A stretch of 64,000 nucleotides of DNA from Epiperipatus broadwayi. Its lineage: Eukaryota; Onychophora; Udeonychophora; Euonychophora; Peripatidae. The notes below the pieces were generated by a model that made no database searches, had not been told where the DNA came from, and saw nothing but the letters and a program-made list of their open reading frames with translations. The DNA is taken from positions 6,484,499 to 6,548,498 of the forward strand of contig JAQFVV010000012.1 in the NCBI GenBank assembly GCA_028023455.1, written 5' to 3'. Positions within the stretch are counted from its first letter, which is position 1. The number at the start of each line of letters is the position of its first letter. Positions 12,787 to 27,519 of the stretch are shown here, piece after piece. The position numbers were made by a program, and so were the translations under genes.

Positions 12787-15700
12787 CAAAATCTTTACTT
12801 TTAGCATTTGTGTATTTTTATTATTATTAAAATGCAGACAAGACATTATAGAAAAATCTAAATCAAGTCATAATATTTGCAAAATATGTTTATCTTTATC
12901 TCACATCACCTAATTCAAATACTGGACACAAACCCACATCATATCAAAAAATGCAGATATTTCATGACATAAATTTACACTTTCACAAGTTATTTTTTAT
13001 CAAATATAAATTCAAATAATAATTAAAAAATATATAAAAATAAAATAATAAGTAAAAATGAATATAAAAATAATTACTTACCATTGAGTCCTCATAACAT
13101 CTTCTAAATACATCAGTCAAAAATTATATATTTTCTGATATAAATTTAATGATGAATATTCTTCCATTAATTAGCAAAAAAATAAGAAAAAGACAAAAAA
13201 ATTCAATTTACTTGATCACAAAAATTATCATAAAATTGTCAATTTTGATGATAGAAAAATAGAACTTACATTTTCTGAAACATAAGAAAAAGATGGATCC
13301 AAAGATGTAAAACACACATGTGTAAACCACATTGTTTTCCCACAAATATAAACTGAACCCAGATATTGCAAATTCAAAAATTCTATAATGCTGTGTTCAC
13401 GCATAATAGTGAACTAGTTAAAAGTCTTTTATTTTAAATATAATTATTTAAATAATGATTCACTAAAACACAAAATTTCCCTGTCAGTCTATTATTACTT
13501 GAATTTAGCTTAGGATCCCAATAATTCTATGGAACATGATAGTAGCTACTTAAATATTGGGATAATGAACAAAAATGTCAAGGAATATACTACAAGACTG
13601 GAATAGATTTATGTAAGGATTTTGAAATTTTTGTAAATATTATATCTGGAGTGATTGAACCTTTTTTTGCAATAACTTTATCATATTACAATGAAACTAA
13701 TTTATTAAAGTCAATTAAGAGGAATTGAATATTTATTAAAAATCTTAATTGTAGTGTTAAATTTGAAAAAAAGAAAAGGAAATTAAGACTCTGCATCTAA
13801 GTTTAAAAACAGAAATTAAAATGTTTTATAGTATGATGAATGTCTGTTTATTATATAATTTATAGTAATAATTCACATTTAATTTGTCTTTAAAGTAATC
13901 AAAATGGACTTACATGTTAAGAACGATGCATTTAACCACAAATTGAAGAAGATAACTTTTGAAAGTCTTATTCTTTATTTGGAATAAATGAACTCTGATA
14001 TACCTTTTTAAAAGATTGAAATTATATCCAATAATAAATGCTTTGAATGATATAGATGTTTTTTATCTGGAAAAGAAAAATATATAGTGAAAAGATATAC
14101 ATTTAAAAAAATAAAAATCGTAAATTTTATTAAGGAAAGAAATATTTACATTATATAATGTTTGCTACTAATGCTTTGTTTTTTGACCGATGGAAAATGC
14201 AAATATTATTTATATATTTATTGTAATATATCTGCTATAAACAGCCAAATGTATGTAAGAAAATATTTCATATAAAATGGATTTTGAATTATTATTCTAC
14301 AAAGATATTAAATGCCTGGATAAAAAATTTCAGAAAGGACTGAAATAAACATTTTAACTTTTTGGAATTATTAATATTCTTTCTTGGATTTTACTGGATT
14401 TTATTATTATTATTTGTATATTTTTTCAAATGGTGCTGAGACAAGAATATTTGTCACAAAACTGTCCAACCATAACTAGGTAATGGTGCAAGATTCCTGA
14501 CAAGCATTCAACTTACAAGCAGGAGGAGAGAAAAAATATTTTCATAACTTTAAAACCTTATCTTTTTTTTAAATGTTAAGTAAAATATTTCATTTGTTGT
14601 TAATTTTAAAACTAACCTTTTGTTGTTATATTTTAAATTTAATCTTAAAATAGATTAATTTTATTATTATTAGAATGTTAAATAATAAATTGGGTTTTTG
14701 AATGTATGGTTCAAGAAGCAGATCATCATGAATGATCTTAATAATGGTTGACATCATTGGTAATTTTTTTATTATTTAGATTACATTTTGCTTAATAATT
14801 TTTTTAAAAAAAAGATATATCTTAACTAGTATGTTAAATTAGTATTTCATATTTCTTGAATTTAATATTAAACAGTGAAGTGAACCATTGATAGAAATTA
14901 TCATCATGTGTATTTTTTATAAAAGAAAGAATTAACTAATGCAGACAAATGTTTGAAAATGTCAAAGAATATTTTAAATATTTATTTAATATGAATGTGC
15001 TTGAATATGCATACATTATATAACATTGTTACATTATTAATATGTTATTTTTATAAATGTTATCTTTCAAAATACAGAAAAGAAATAATATTGATCTCTA
15101 AATTATAAAGTAAATAAGTAAGTGTTTAGTACTGATGTATGTTTATCAAGATCATTTGTGCATAAAAACTTTTTAAACAATCATCTTGACATGAATTTAG
15201 ATCTTTGTTGTTTTTTCAATATTGTGTTTTGGAAATTATTTTAGAATTTGATTTGTATATTTTACGATGTTAAGTGAGTTATTCAGTGTGGAAGATATAG
15301 GATGGTGTTCAGGAGAGTAATATTCATATGAAATCCTAGGTGTTAGGGATATGTTGAAATCTGTTGTATATGAATTATATTTTCACACTTTAAAGTTATT
15401 AAAATATAAAGATAACATTGGGCTGTATATCATTTTCCATGTATAATAGACTCATAACTTGAATCTTTGGTGCCCAATGACTATGGACCTATTATTATTA
15501 TTTGAGCTGCATCCATTTTTATATTATTTTACTCCTTGAATCTTTTTATTACTATTCCATACCCTACACTTTAATTGCTATCTATCACCACAGGAATAAT
15601 TGTAGTGGATAGTTTTATAAGTTGGTAAAGTAATGACTAAACTGTTTGAGGATGATAATTTTGTGAGAGGGCAAGATGAAGTACATAGAAATTTCTTTCA

Positions 15701-16399
15701 CAAATGATGTTGAGGTGTTTGATGATTGTCATAGTATATAACATAAGAGAGGAATAATTGATATTCATACAAATATTAGAGATCACGTAGCTTAAACAGA
15801 TGCATATTTAAATTGGAATGAAAGTGAGAATAGTGAAAATGATTTTGAATGATATGATAAATATAAGAATATAAAAACAAAATAATACAAATGTCAAGCA
15901 ATGTAATTTATGGATTAACCCCATTTAAGTAACAAAAATTTATGAAATTATCTATTAAGAACTTTGCATAAATGGTAATTTTTTTATACAGAGAGATATT
16001 CATATATTTTATTTAAAATTTTCAGACATTCAAATATTAGGTTAATGCTTTGCTAAACTGCAAAGAAAGTCTTTAATAATTTTTCTTTTAATATTTTATT
16101 TGTTGGACTTTAATCAGTGTATTTTAAAATATAAACTTATATTGATGCACTACATCATAACAAGTATATATTATAACAGTATAAGTGTAATATTAAGTTT
16201 TCTTAGAAATTGGGAAATTTATTGTAACTATTCCCAATACAAATAATAGAATACTATTTTACTGAATGAGGATTATATATTGTCATTACTGTTGTAAGTT
16301 TTATTTGAAATGACCAGAGTGACAGCTATTTTATTTTTATGTCTTGTATTTATTGGTAAGATTTACTGAATATATATATATATTGTGCCAGACCGTAAA
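12783..16399. other. AT-rich spacer, no gene seen
   Basis: No gene, RNA or repeat boundary is recognised. Around 15650-15900 an interrupted, acidic/asparagine-rich plus-strand frame is present, but it has several stops and no motif I can name. Confidence 0.5.
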
Positions 16400-16511
16400 A
16401 CGTCCATGCACAAGATGGCTGTAGCCAACAATTTGGCACAGCTAAATTTAATGAATTCAATAAATTTAGCTGCACCAAATTATTGGCTACAGCCATCTTG
16501 TGCATGGACGT
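16400..16511. repeat. Short near-perfect palindrome (hairpin)
   Basis: ACGTCCATGCACAAGATGGC at 16400 pairs with the complementary sequence ending at 16511. The arms are about 51 bp with only a few mismatches and a loop of about 10 bp (ATGAATTCAA). The hairpin is GC-richer than its flanks. No clear target duplication was found, though AT-dinucleotide runs border the region. Confidence 0.85.
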
Positions 16512-16707
16512 AATGGTTTAACAGGGAAAGATTTTGCTTTTTTAATCGAAATCAAATTTCTTTCTTCTAATAATTAGTAACGTAATACTTGATTGTTTTT
16601 AACCCCAGGTATTACCGAAGATTGTTATCGATCTCTCATTTTAAAGGTACATGTCATTTCATGCTCATGATGTACAGATATATGCATCATTTTCTTAAAT
16701 GGAGATG

Positions 16708-16780
16708 GCAAATGGGTTTCGAACAGGTACAGAAAATGATGCCAACGTGAAAGACAAATGAGGGATTCGAACTGGTACAA
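16708..16780 (-). repeat. Two tRNA B-box-like modules (SINE-like)
   Basis: On the minus strand, GTACCAGTTCGAATCCCTC and GTACCTGTTCGAAACCC occur about 50 bp apart. Both match the Pol III B-box pattern GTTCRANNCC. No matching A box or tRNA cloverleaf is present, so I read this as a decayed tRNA-derived repeat rather than a tRNA gene. Confidence 0.4.
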
Positions 16781-17043
16781 TATATATGTTAAATAATGTT
16801 AATTCTTATTTTCCTTTTGTAAATATTTTTCATATTATGTTGTTATTATATTGTAATAGTATGATATTGTTAATTTATAAATAAAATTGTTAACTGTTTT
16901 TGAAATATATTCTAATCGAGTTGTGATTTATCTGCATGTTTCTTATTTGATTTTTCATTCTACATGCATAATTCACAGAAATTAATAATTTGAATTATTA
17001 TTTATTTGGCACATAATCCTTAAAAATTTCTTGTAACAAAGTA

Positions 17044-19249
<2,206 letters not shown>

Positions 19250-19535
19250 CAAAATAGTTTATAATTATAAATTTATTAAACGCACATTGATTACGTAATA
19301 TTTACTGAGGCTATAACCTCGATAATATGCGTATAAAATGCGATAGTACCTCTACAGGTGTTTTAACCACAAGCTTACGCTATAGTAGAGACCTCTACAG
19401 GTGTTTTAACCACAAGCTTACGCTATGGAAGAGCGTAAGCTTGTGGTTAAAACACCTGTAGAGGTCCCTACTATCGTTTTTTATACGCATATTATCGAGG
19501 TTATAGCCTCAGTAAATATTACAAAATAGTTTATA
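19250..19535 (-). mobile_element. Foldback element F2 with 14-bp flanking duplication
   Basis: The direct repeat CAAAATAGTTTATA lies at 19250-19263 and 19522-19535. Inside, the inverted arms start TAATATTTACTGAGGCTATA and carry ACCTCTACAGGTGTTTTAAC, pairing over about 110 bp. The left arm contains a second direct copy of CTACAGGTGTTTTAACCACA, so it is partly tandem. The left end has about 28 unpaired bases (19264-19291, with TTATTAAACGCACATTGAT) absent from the right end, giving the same asymmetry as F1. No open frame. Confidence 0.83.
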
Positions 19536-19739
19536 TACACTAATGTACTTATTGTTCTTACTACACTATTGTATCTCTACTTGTTGGATCGATTTTGTGA
19601 GGTTGGATATGTATGAATTTTAGTGAATTTTTAAAATTGAATTTTTGTAAAGTTTTTAAACTTTTTGGTGAATTCTTCTACAGAAGCACATAAAACATTC
19701 AATATATGAAGCCTTCATCCCTGAGATATATATATATAT

Positions 19740-20905
19740 GTTCACTACAGGGAGCTTACCACTAGGTCCAATCAAGTTTTAATTTATATGTGCCAAAAGA
19801 TAAAAAAATTCAAAATCTCCAGACCAGAGCTAGGACTCCAGACACTAGATCTAAAATACCAACCAACTCAAAAGTCAGCATTTATCTAATACATTACTAT
19901 CAATTTGAAAACGTAAATACAGTCTTACAAACCAGAGAGCTATAAAGGTCTGAACTCAGTTTAGTTTCACCATATATTAATAGCCTCAGCAATATAACAT
20001 CACAAAAGCCTTCAAGGGTATACTTATAATAATTAATAAAACAAGACACAAATTGTGTAACTTGTTTTTAAGCTTGTATTAAAATGTTCATTAGAGGGAG
20101 CTTACCACGAGTTCCAGTCAAGCTTTAATTTATAAGTGCTGAAAGAGAAAGAATTCAAAATCTCTATCTGGTTTGTAAGGCTGGATTTGAAGACATTTAT
20201 GCATCTAAACAGCTCAGGTGTTCAAATTGATAGTAACATATTAGATAAGTGCTGACTTTTGAATTGGTATCTTAGATCTAATGTCTGGAGACCTATCTCT
20301 CCACTGAAGTGAGTCACAAGCTCAAAACCAATTGGTCTGAAGATAGGGACATTCCGATAGAGATTTTGAATTCATTCTCTTTTGGCACTTATAAATTAAA
20401 GCTTGATTGGAGCTAGTGGTAAGGTACCTCTAGTGAACATTTTAATACAAACTTAAAAGCAAGTTACACAATTTGTGTCTTGTTTTATTAATTATTGTAA
20501 GTGTACCCTTGAAGACTTTTGTGATATTATATTGTTGAGGCTATTGATATATGGTGAAACACTAAACTGAGTTCAGACTCATATAGCTATCTGGTTTGTA
20601 GGGCTGGATTTGAAGACATATACAATGTCTGAAACATTCCAGTTTTTAAATTGATAGGAACATATTACATAAGTGCTGACTTTTGAGTTGGTATTTTAAA
20701 TCTAGTGTCTGGAGTCCTAGCTCTCCACTGAGGTGATCCATAAGCTCAAAATCAATTGGTCTGGAGATAGGGACATTCCAATAGCGATTTGGAATTCTTT
20801 CTCTTTTGGCACTTCTAAATTAAAGCTTGATTGGAGCTAGTGACAAGCTCCCTATAGTGAACATTTTAATACAAGCTTAAAAGCAAGTTACACAATTTGT
20901 GTCAA
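19740..20905. repeat. Repeat R1 cluster, units in both orientations
   Basis: About three copies of a roughly 350-400 bp unit lie head to head and in tandem. A minus-oriented copy (19740-20088) and a partial minus copy (20089-20167) meet plus-oriented copies (from about 20168 and from about 20570). Diagnostic words are AAGCTTGATTGGAGCTAGTG, GTCTGGAG and AAAAGCAAGTTACACA with the ending ACACAATTTGTGTC. The plus copies end in the same AAGCAAGTTACACAATTTGT tail. Fragments of the unit occur at 10838 and 50340. No protein-coding frame is kept between copies. Confidence 0.82.
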
Positions 20906-22801
20906 TGATGCCATGTAGATATTCTTTCATTTAGTTAGTAATTAATTCATAAAACATTACAAATGAATAGACACTACTTTAATCTACAATGATGCTCTGG
21001 AAATTAAACCAATTTCTATTTTAAGTATAAACAATCCATCAAGCTCATAAAATTATATCAGCAGATGAACATAAACATTGTATATATTTTTCTGTTGTTA
21101 GCACTTAGACTTCATCCTTGAAAAGTAGATAATATTTGTTTTAAAGCAAAGAAACATTTTGTGTTTTTTTTAAAAAAACACCAATAATTTTTATATTTTC
21201 AATAAATTGTCACCTCAAATTCGGTGATCCTATCACGCCAACAGACAAACATTATTGCTTTCTCTCCATCATTCTATCAATTTTTATAATCATATACTCT
21301 TATGAATAAGCAAAAAAATTTACATGAATGAGCTTAGATTTACTTCTATTAAAACCAAGATAAGAGAGTTTTTCTCTTCAGTTCTATGTATAACTTATCC
21401 AATGACATCAGAGTAATTATAGCAATACTCTTGGATTAACTCTTTGGTCAATTTTAATTAGCATCTCTCAAATAAAAATTTTATTGTACAAGAATAACAG
21501 CAAACAAACAAATATTTTAGAATTATTACATATGACAACTATTGACATTTCATAATAGAAATATTATTCTTCCATTACTAGTGCAAATTAAAGAATTGAT
21601 AATGTAAACTCACCATAATTTACTAAAAATATATTTTAACATATATATCTTTCTGGTATAACATTATACAAATAAAATAATAAATATATTTGAAATATTA
21701 AACATTTAGTGGTATTGTTTGTAATTTACTATTGTGAATGCAATGAAGTAATGAAAAAATGTATAATAATGAATGAATAATAATTTTATGCAAATTATAT
21801 GCTTTATTATTTACATATTAATTTTTTAAAATGAATAAAATCAGTTCACAGTCTTATACAATACAATTAATAATAAACAATTTTTATCAATATTATCATC
21901 ATCATAGTAGCACAATAACAATGCTTCATATGTTAAAATATCAACCATCAAAATCAAACAAGAAAGAAAAAAAGTATTTTTTTTTATAACTGACATTTTA
22001 TCACATACTGAAACTCATATTAAATTTCAATATGTACAATACATATGTAAAAATGAAAATGAATTTTACAGACAAATATATATATCTATGATAGCAATGA
22101 TAATCAAAATATCTACACATATACATTGATTTAAGTTATTAAATGCTCTCTCTGGCTAAGCATTTATCACAAAGCTTGTTGAGTAATTGGCAAATGCTCA
22201 TTGTTTATATCTTACAAGCTTAAGAGAATTGGGTCATGTGATCTATGGCTCTTATTTTAACTAAAAAATAGTTAAGTCTGTTATTTATTTTAATTTATAA
22301 TAAACCATTAGTGAGATATGTATATTCAATATACCTTGATTATGTGTCGTATCATTGTATTTTATAGAGACATTTATAAACAAAAAATGATATATATTAA
22401 ATTTAGAGACAAAATATAATCATAAATATTAAAAGTTGTATAAAAATAAATATTTAAAGTTAATAGATTTAATCAATAATACTTTTAAAACATATATAGA
22501 TTTTATAAAACTTAAATTCTCACCAACATTTTATAATTGAAATTTCCATACTAGTAATTTGGAGAAGAGTGACATATTATGTAGATCTTTTATATATTAA
22601 TAGAACATTGTATATTGAATTTGTTTTCTGTTAGCCAGTACTAGGATATAATGTCAAATGCATAGTTGTTTAATATTAAACTTTTGTTCAGTCAAAATCC
22701 CATGTCAAGTATAATATTTATTTTTTGAAAATTATTTTATGCTGGATCAAACCTTCTTTATATATGTGTAAATATCTAATCATTATAATCTGAAATCTAT
22801 G
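20906..22801. other. AT-rich spacer, no gene seen
   Basis: No coding, RNA or mobile-element feature is recognised. Confidence 0.55.
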
Positions 22802-22809
22802 CTCTAGAG

Positions 22810-24262
22810 CAGTGGTCTTCAACCTTTCCACACCTGCGGACTGGCAAAAATAAGGATAAGATTTCACGGACCAGCAGAAGTTTACAGATAAATTTTCTTA
22901 AAGATGTAACCTGCTTAGCCTTAGATAAGCATAATTGTTATAACTGACCAAAACAGCACACTAGTTATTGTGTATTGTAATGGTGTTGCTTACCTTCACA
23001 TGCTGAACACAGAAAACAGTACAATAACAATCGTTCTCATTAATGTGCTTGCATTTCTATGTTTATTATTTCATTGCTAAAACATGCAAGAATAAAATGT
23101 TATTCACCTGAAAGTTGGGAAATATCATAACTAGTGTAATTACATGGCAATGATTATGATAAATGTAATATCTTTATTTAATGTTAAATATACAAGATGG
23201 TTATATATATATGGAGGTTGTCTTTTGATAGTAGTAAGGGCAAAATAGAAATTGCATAATTAAAATCACCGTACAGCCAAAAAAAAAAATTTGCCGTATT
23301 TTAAATCTGAAAAAATAAAACGAAACATGTAAAAGTCTGAAGTTTTGATGTTATTGTAATTTTTTTTTGTGCTGGTGTGTTGAAAGGATCAAAAAATGTA
23401 ATTAATAGGAAAAGTTTTTTTAAAAAATGGTAAAATAGATATCGCGTAATAGAAATAAAGCCAAAAAAAAAAAATCGCCGTATAGTCGCTGTCTTTTAAA
23501 AAAAGACAATGAAAGTTGAAAAAGTCCAAAGTTTTGATCTTATTTTAATTTGGGGGGGGGGGTCGATTGAGAAATACTTTGTAAAAGTTAGAGACAGAAA
23601 TTTTTTGGTTGTTTTTCTTTTTAAAAAAAGGTGATAAAAATTGATTTCAAAAATAAAAGTTAAAGCCAAAAAAGATCTTATTTTAATTTGGGAGTGAGAA
23701 ATACTTTGACTTCACTGAGACAAAAGTTATTTTTGGTTTGTTTTTATTTTTAAAAAAAGGTTAATAAAAATTGGTTTTAAAAATAAAAGTTTTAGTATAT
23801 TAGTGGTATACAATTTATAAAGGCAAAAAAGATATCACCTTATATGCCAAAAAAAAAGTGGATGTATTTTTAAACAAAAAAAAACAACCTGAAATTTGAA
23901 AAAGTCAAAAGTTTTGATCTTACTCTATTTTGGGGTGGGGGGAGGTGAATTGGGAAATACTTTGAAAAAGTTAGAGACAGAAGTTATGTTTTGGTTTTTA
24001 TTTTTGAAAAAAGGTAAAATAAATTGATTTCAAAAATAAAAGTTAAAGCCAAAAAAACACTAAAAATGAAATGTATTAACAGAGGGAATAGAAAAAATTT
24101 AAGAGATCAAAAAAAGTCACCGTATTTTTAAAATTGCAGCCCGGTAACGTTACATTTTATTGTTTTAACACATAAACAATGCCGACAAGCGGCAATGATT
24201 GGTGATCAAAAGACAACTGGAGTTTGTATAATAAAAAACTTTTTTTTTAATTTTGAATTTTT
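22810..24262. mobile_element. hAT element, copy 2, 3'-incomplete and interrupted
   Basis: It starts with the terminus CAGTGGTCTTCAACC. The next about 400 bp (to 23211) are the reverse complement of 2513 back to about 2060 in copy 1. After an inserted element (23217-24217) the match resumes at TTTGTATAATAAAAAACTTT and fades at about 24262. The opposite terminus is missing. The 8 bases before the start are CTCTAGAG, but no partner can be checked. Confidence 0.8.
23217..24217. mobile_element. 1-kb transposon nested in hAT copy 2
   Basis: The insertion is delimited exactly by comparison with the uninterrupted hAT copy 1. It has 13-bp perfect inverted ends, GTTGTCTTTTGAT and ATCAAAAGACAAC, and the host pentamer TGGAG is duplicated (23212-23216 and 24218-24222). 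The interior holds four or so degenerate tandem units with AAAAGT-AAGTTTTGATCTTA, poly-G/T stretches and GAGAAATACTTTG. Several CACCGTA/GCCGTA words also occur. No transposase frame is present. The 5-bp duplication does not match the common TA, TTAA or 8-bp classes, so the superfamily is open. Confidence 0.85.
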
Positions 24263-26640
24263 TTAGAAAAATAAAAAATTTAATTCTACCCCTCCATAAA
24301 CATCTGTGATAAATAGAAAAACAAATTAATTTATGTATGATTGATTAGATTTCGTTTTTGTTCTGTTTCTTTTTTTTTAACCAGGTGTATTAGGCAAGAA
24401 GAAATTAAGCAATGGGTGGGTGGCATTAGAAGTTTATCAAATGAAGCACTCCATCTTGGAAATGATAACGGTATTTTTATAAAACCACTAATGTTGCATT
24501 ATAAAAAAAAGTAAAAATTGGACTTCACCTTATAACCCTTGTTTACTCTCAAATGGAGGGTACCTTAATCGTGTTAGAAAGTGTGGAATTATGGATTTAA
24601 ACCAACTTTCTGACCAAGCATTTAGAAATAATCTACCAATCACACATACACAAAATGGCAAACCAAGTATATAGTCTGATAGTAAACTAGGTCATGAAAT
24701 AACAATAAATGTTCAATAATGCTTAATGATCCAATAGATGATTGAACATATCCATGCATCAATATCAGATATCTTTTTGATAGATCAGCATTTTCATTAC
24801 ATAAATTATATTGTATTCCAGTACTTTTGTTGTCTTAGGTAAATAAAGATGGTTATATCAAATTTGAATCATGAATAAAATCCACCTAAAAAAAATAATG
24901 TTGAACCACCTCTTAAAGAATACTTTTAAAACATAAACAGCATAAATGTATTAATAGTGTGATATGAAAAAATAAATAAGTGGGCAATAATTATAAAATA
25001 TCAACTTAAACCTAGAAATGGCAGGATTAATCAGACAAGTTAAAATGAGAGACTGGAAAGAAATTCATAATAGTCCTGGATGTTCAGAAAAAAATAAAAA
25101 GTTATATAAAATGTATGGATATATGTGGGATGGGAATGCGATTCAAATTTAATGATATATAAAATATAAGAATAAAGTTTTATAGGAAAAAACTAATGGT
25201 GACAATAGGAAAAAAAGTAATGGTTACAAGAATCAAAGTGAAAAATCAGAAGCAACAAAAACTGCAGGAAATGAATATTATAAGCAGAAATGCTTATTTC
25301 CAAATATTGAAGTCACATGCAGAAAAATACTGAAAGGATGATATAACTAATACATGACTAGAAAGGCATTTATAATAAAAAGAGAACAAACAGAATCAAG
25401 ATGAAAATAAAAATTAATAAATGAAAAAACAATACAAGAAATGAATGCCAAATTTATCAAAATAGAGACCAGAATTAAATTGATAATTAAAAGATTATAT
25501 AATAAATAAAATCTGAGAATTAGAAGATTGTACAAGAAGACAGAGGCTTTTGAATCTGAAAATGTTGAAAAGATGTAGAAGACTCTAAAATTGATATAGA
25601 AATTGAGAATCATTATTAAAACAATATAACCATTGAAGAAAAATGTATTCTTTTTAATCAACAGTGTATAAAGTTTGAAAGAAAATAATTAAAAAGAAAA
25701 CATACCTGGCATATATTCGTGAAAACTTTGAATGAGAAAAGTATTACTTTAAAAGTGGATCTAGATAAAACTACTTAAAATATAAAGATTCAAGAGAAAT
25801 AATTCTTCCTATACAATAATATTTAATTTTTAATAATATGCATTTGGAAGATGGAGCAACTTACCTGAATATGGTATTAAAAATGAATGTACTTTTTATT
25901 TCATAATGCAACTTAGAGGAAAAGAACACTACATAGAAAAATAATTTTTTTATAATATAGGAAAATGGATAAATCTAAAAACAGAAGTCAAACACATAGA
26001 ATAATTAGTCATATGAGAATAGGGAAAGTAAAAGCATGTATTGAAACAGTCGATCTTAGTTCAAGATCAAGGTTCACTGTTCTACCACAATCCACGTTTC
26101 ATCCTGCTCTTTTATTTTTATTTTTTTGTCATATGTATATAAATTATACGTATGTTTCTGAGAAGCATCTATGAGATTTATAAATATAAATCTTAAATAA
26201 AAAATTGCTTTAATTATTTTAAATATTAACTTTTTTAGATGCGACTCAGATATATATGTATATTAACAGAGCTTTTATATATATAAAAGCACAAACAAAT
26301 ATTGTAAATAATTTTGTATTTATTTTCTTTAATTATATCTTATTTATTTTGTAATTATTTTTCATTATAAAACTATATAAAAATTCAAGATGGAAGATGC
26401 AATTGCTGACTGTCCAAGAGTAATGAGGGGGGGGGGCACATTAGTTTGTTTCATGATTTTAAAAGAATTTTTAAATTAAAGTTAATGAAAGTAAAATTTA
26501 AAACAAAGCTAATTGATTTTAAGTTAGCTGTTAACATTTTATCAAATCTATTTCCAATCTGGAAATTGATTTGAATTTATTTTTTGACAGTTATCTTGTG
26601 ATTGCATCTCCAATAACAAAAGAGGAAACATTTCTGTAAA
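24263..26640. other. AT-rich spacer, no gene seen
   Basis: Some moderately complex sequence occurs at 24370-24760 and 25010-25100, without recognisable motif. A 104-codon minus-strand frame at 25347-25661 is F/I/L/Y-rich and looks like chance. Confidence 0.5.
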
Positions 26641-26888
26641 CTGCTATAAATAGGGCCAAAAATCTATTGTGTCAGAGTTTGGTCAATAGTTGCTAGCAGA
26701 CTCCACGTCTGTTTAATTTTTGAGGGCCTAAGCCATCTTCCCTGCCATCTTCAGCTCAACTCTTCACCATGCAGAGATGTAGTTCCTACCGCTCAAAAGT
26801 GCCCATGCTATCAAAGAACAGCCGAGGCCAAGAAACATGTTTTAGTTCAAGGAATGCCACTGCCACAATTGTATTACATGAATCCTAA
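26641..26888 (+). CDS. Speculative mini-gene: TATA box and 39-codon ORF
   Basis: A GC-richer island contains TATAAATA (about 26646). About 123 bp downstream lies an ATG in a good translation context (TTCACCATG, A at -3) at 26769. The frame runs 39 codons (MQRCSSYRSKVPMLSK...) to TAA at 26886-26888. The product is basic and Ser/Cys-containing, with no signal peptide, membrane segment or known domain. A GTCAGAGT word 25-30 bp after the TATA box could be an initiator. It could equally be a piece of an unrecognised repeat. The short length makes chance quite possible. Confidence 0.2.
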
Positions 26889-27519
26889 CTCTTTAAAATT
26901 AATGTTTTCTGTATATTTTTGAATCTTGTTTAACTCGCTAAGCGGCGAGTATGCTAAATTAATAATCTTCTTTGTATTGATTCTCTTCTATCTAAATAAT
27001 ACTACTGTCAAAACTTTTTATCCAACTCACGTTTCTTATTATTCTTATAATTTAGTGGGGTTATAATTTATTTTTAATGATATTTTTATATTTTTCACTT
27101 AATTTTATTTGTAAATGCCAATCAAACCCAGTCTTACAAACTTCTTCTATATCCCGCTGTGGAAAAAAAGGGGGTAATTAATGAGTTATTATTATTTATA
27201 TCTAAATAGTTCATAAGATTGGGTTTGTATTTTAAATGAATACATGCTTTTAAGTAAATATTCTATCGCAAGTTTATACAAAGTGTATAAATACTTTTCA
27301 ATCTGGGATGGATATTGGTGTCTGTTAATTTTATTTATTTCTTTATTGGTCATCATCACCAAAAAAAGGCTGTGACCTTATTTTATTTTGTTATTTGCAC
27401 TTTTAAGTGTGTGAATTTTAATTTTTTTTATATGAAACAAAATAGTATTGATTCAAGAAGGGGAAACAATGCATGCTTCATTAATTATAGTTTTAACTTC
27501 TGATAAATGATTATTTTAC
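26889..27519. other. AT-rich spacer, no gene seen
   Basis: Nothing recognisable. A 10-G run lies just upstream at 26427-26436. Confidence 0.5.

Noticed and set aside
24370-24520. Strong acceptor-like TTTCTTTTTTTTTAACCAG with an open stretch behind it
   Set aside because: T-rich tracts ending in CAG are common here. No donor in consistent phase and no second exon were found.
25347-25661. 104-codon minus-strand frame
   Set aside because: F/I/L/Y-rich and without domain. The complementary strand is purine-rich, which removes stops on this strand by composition.
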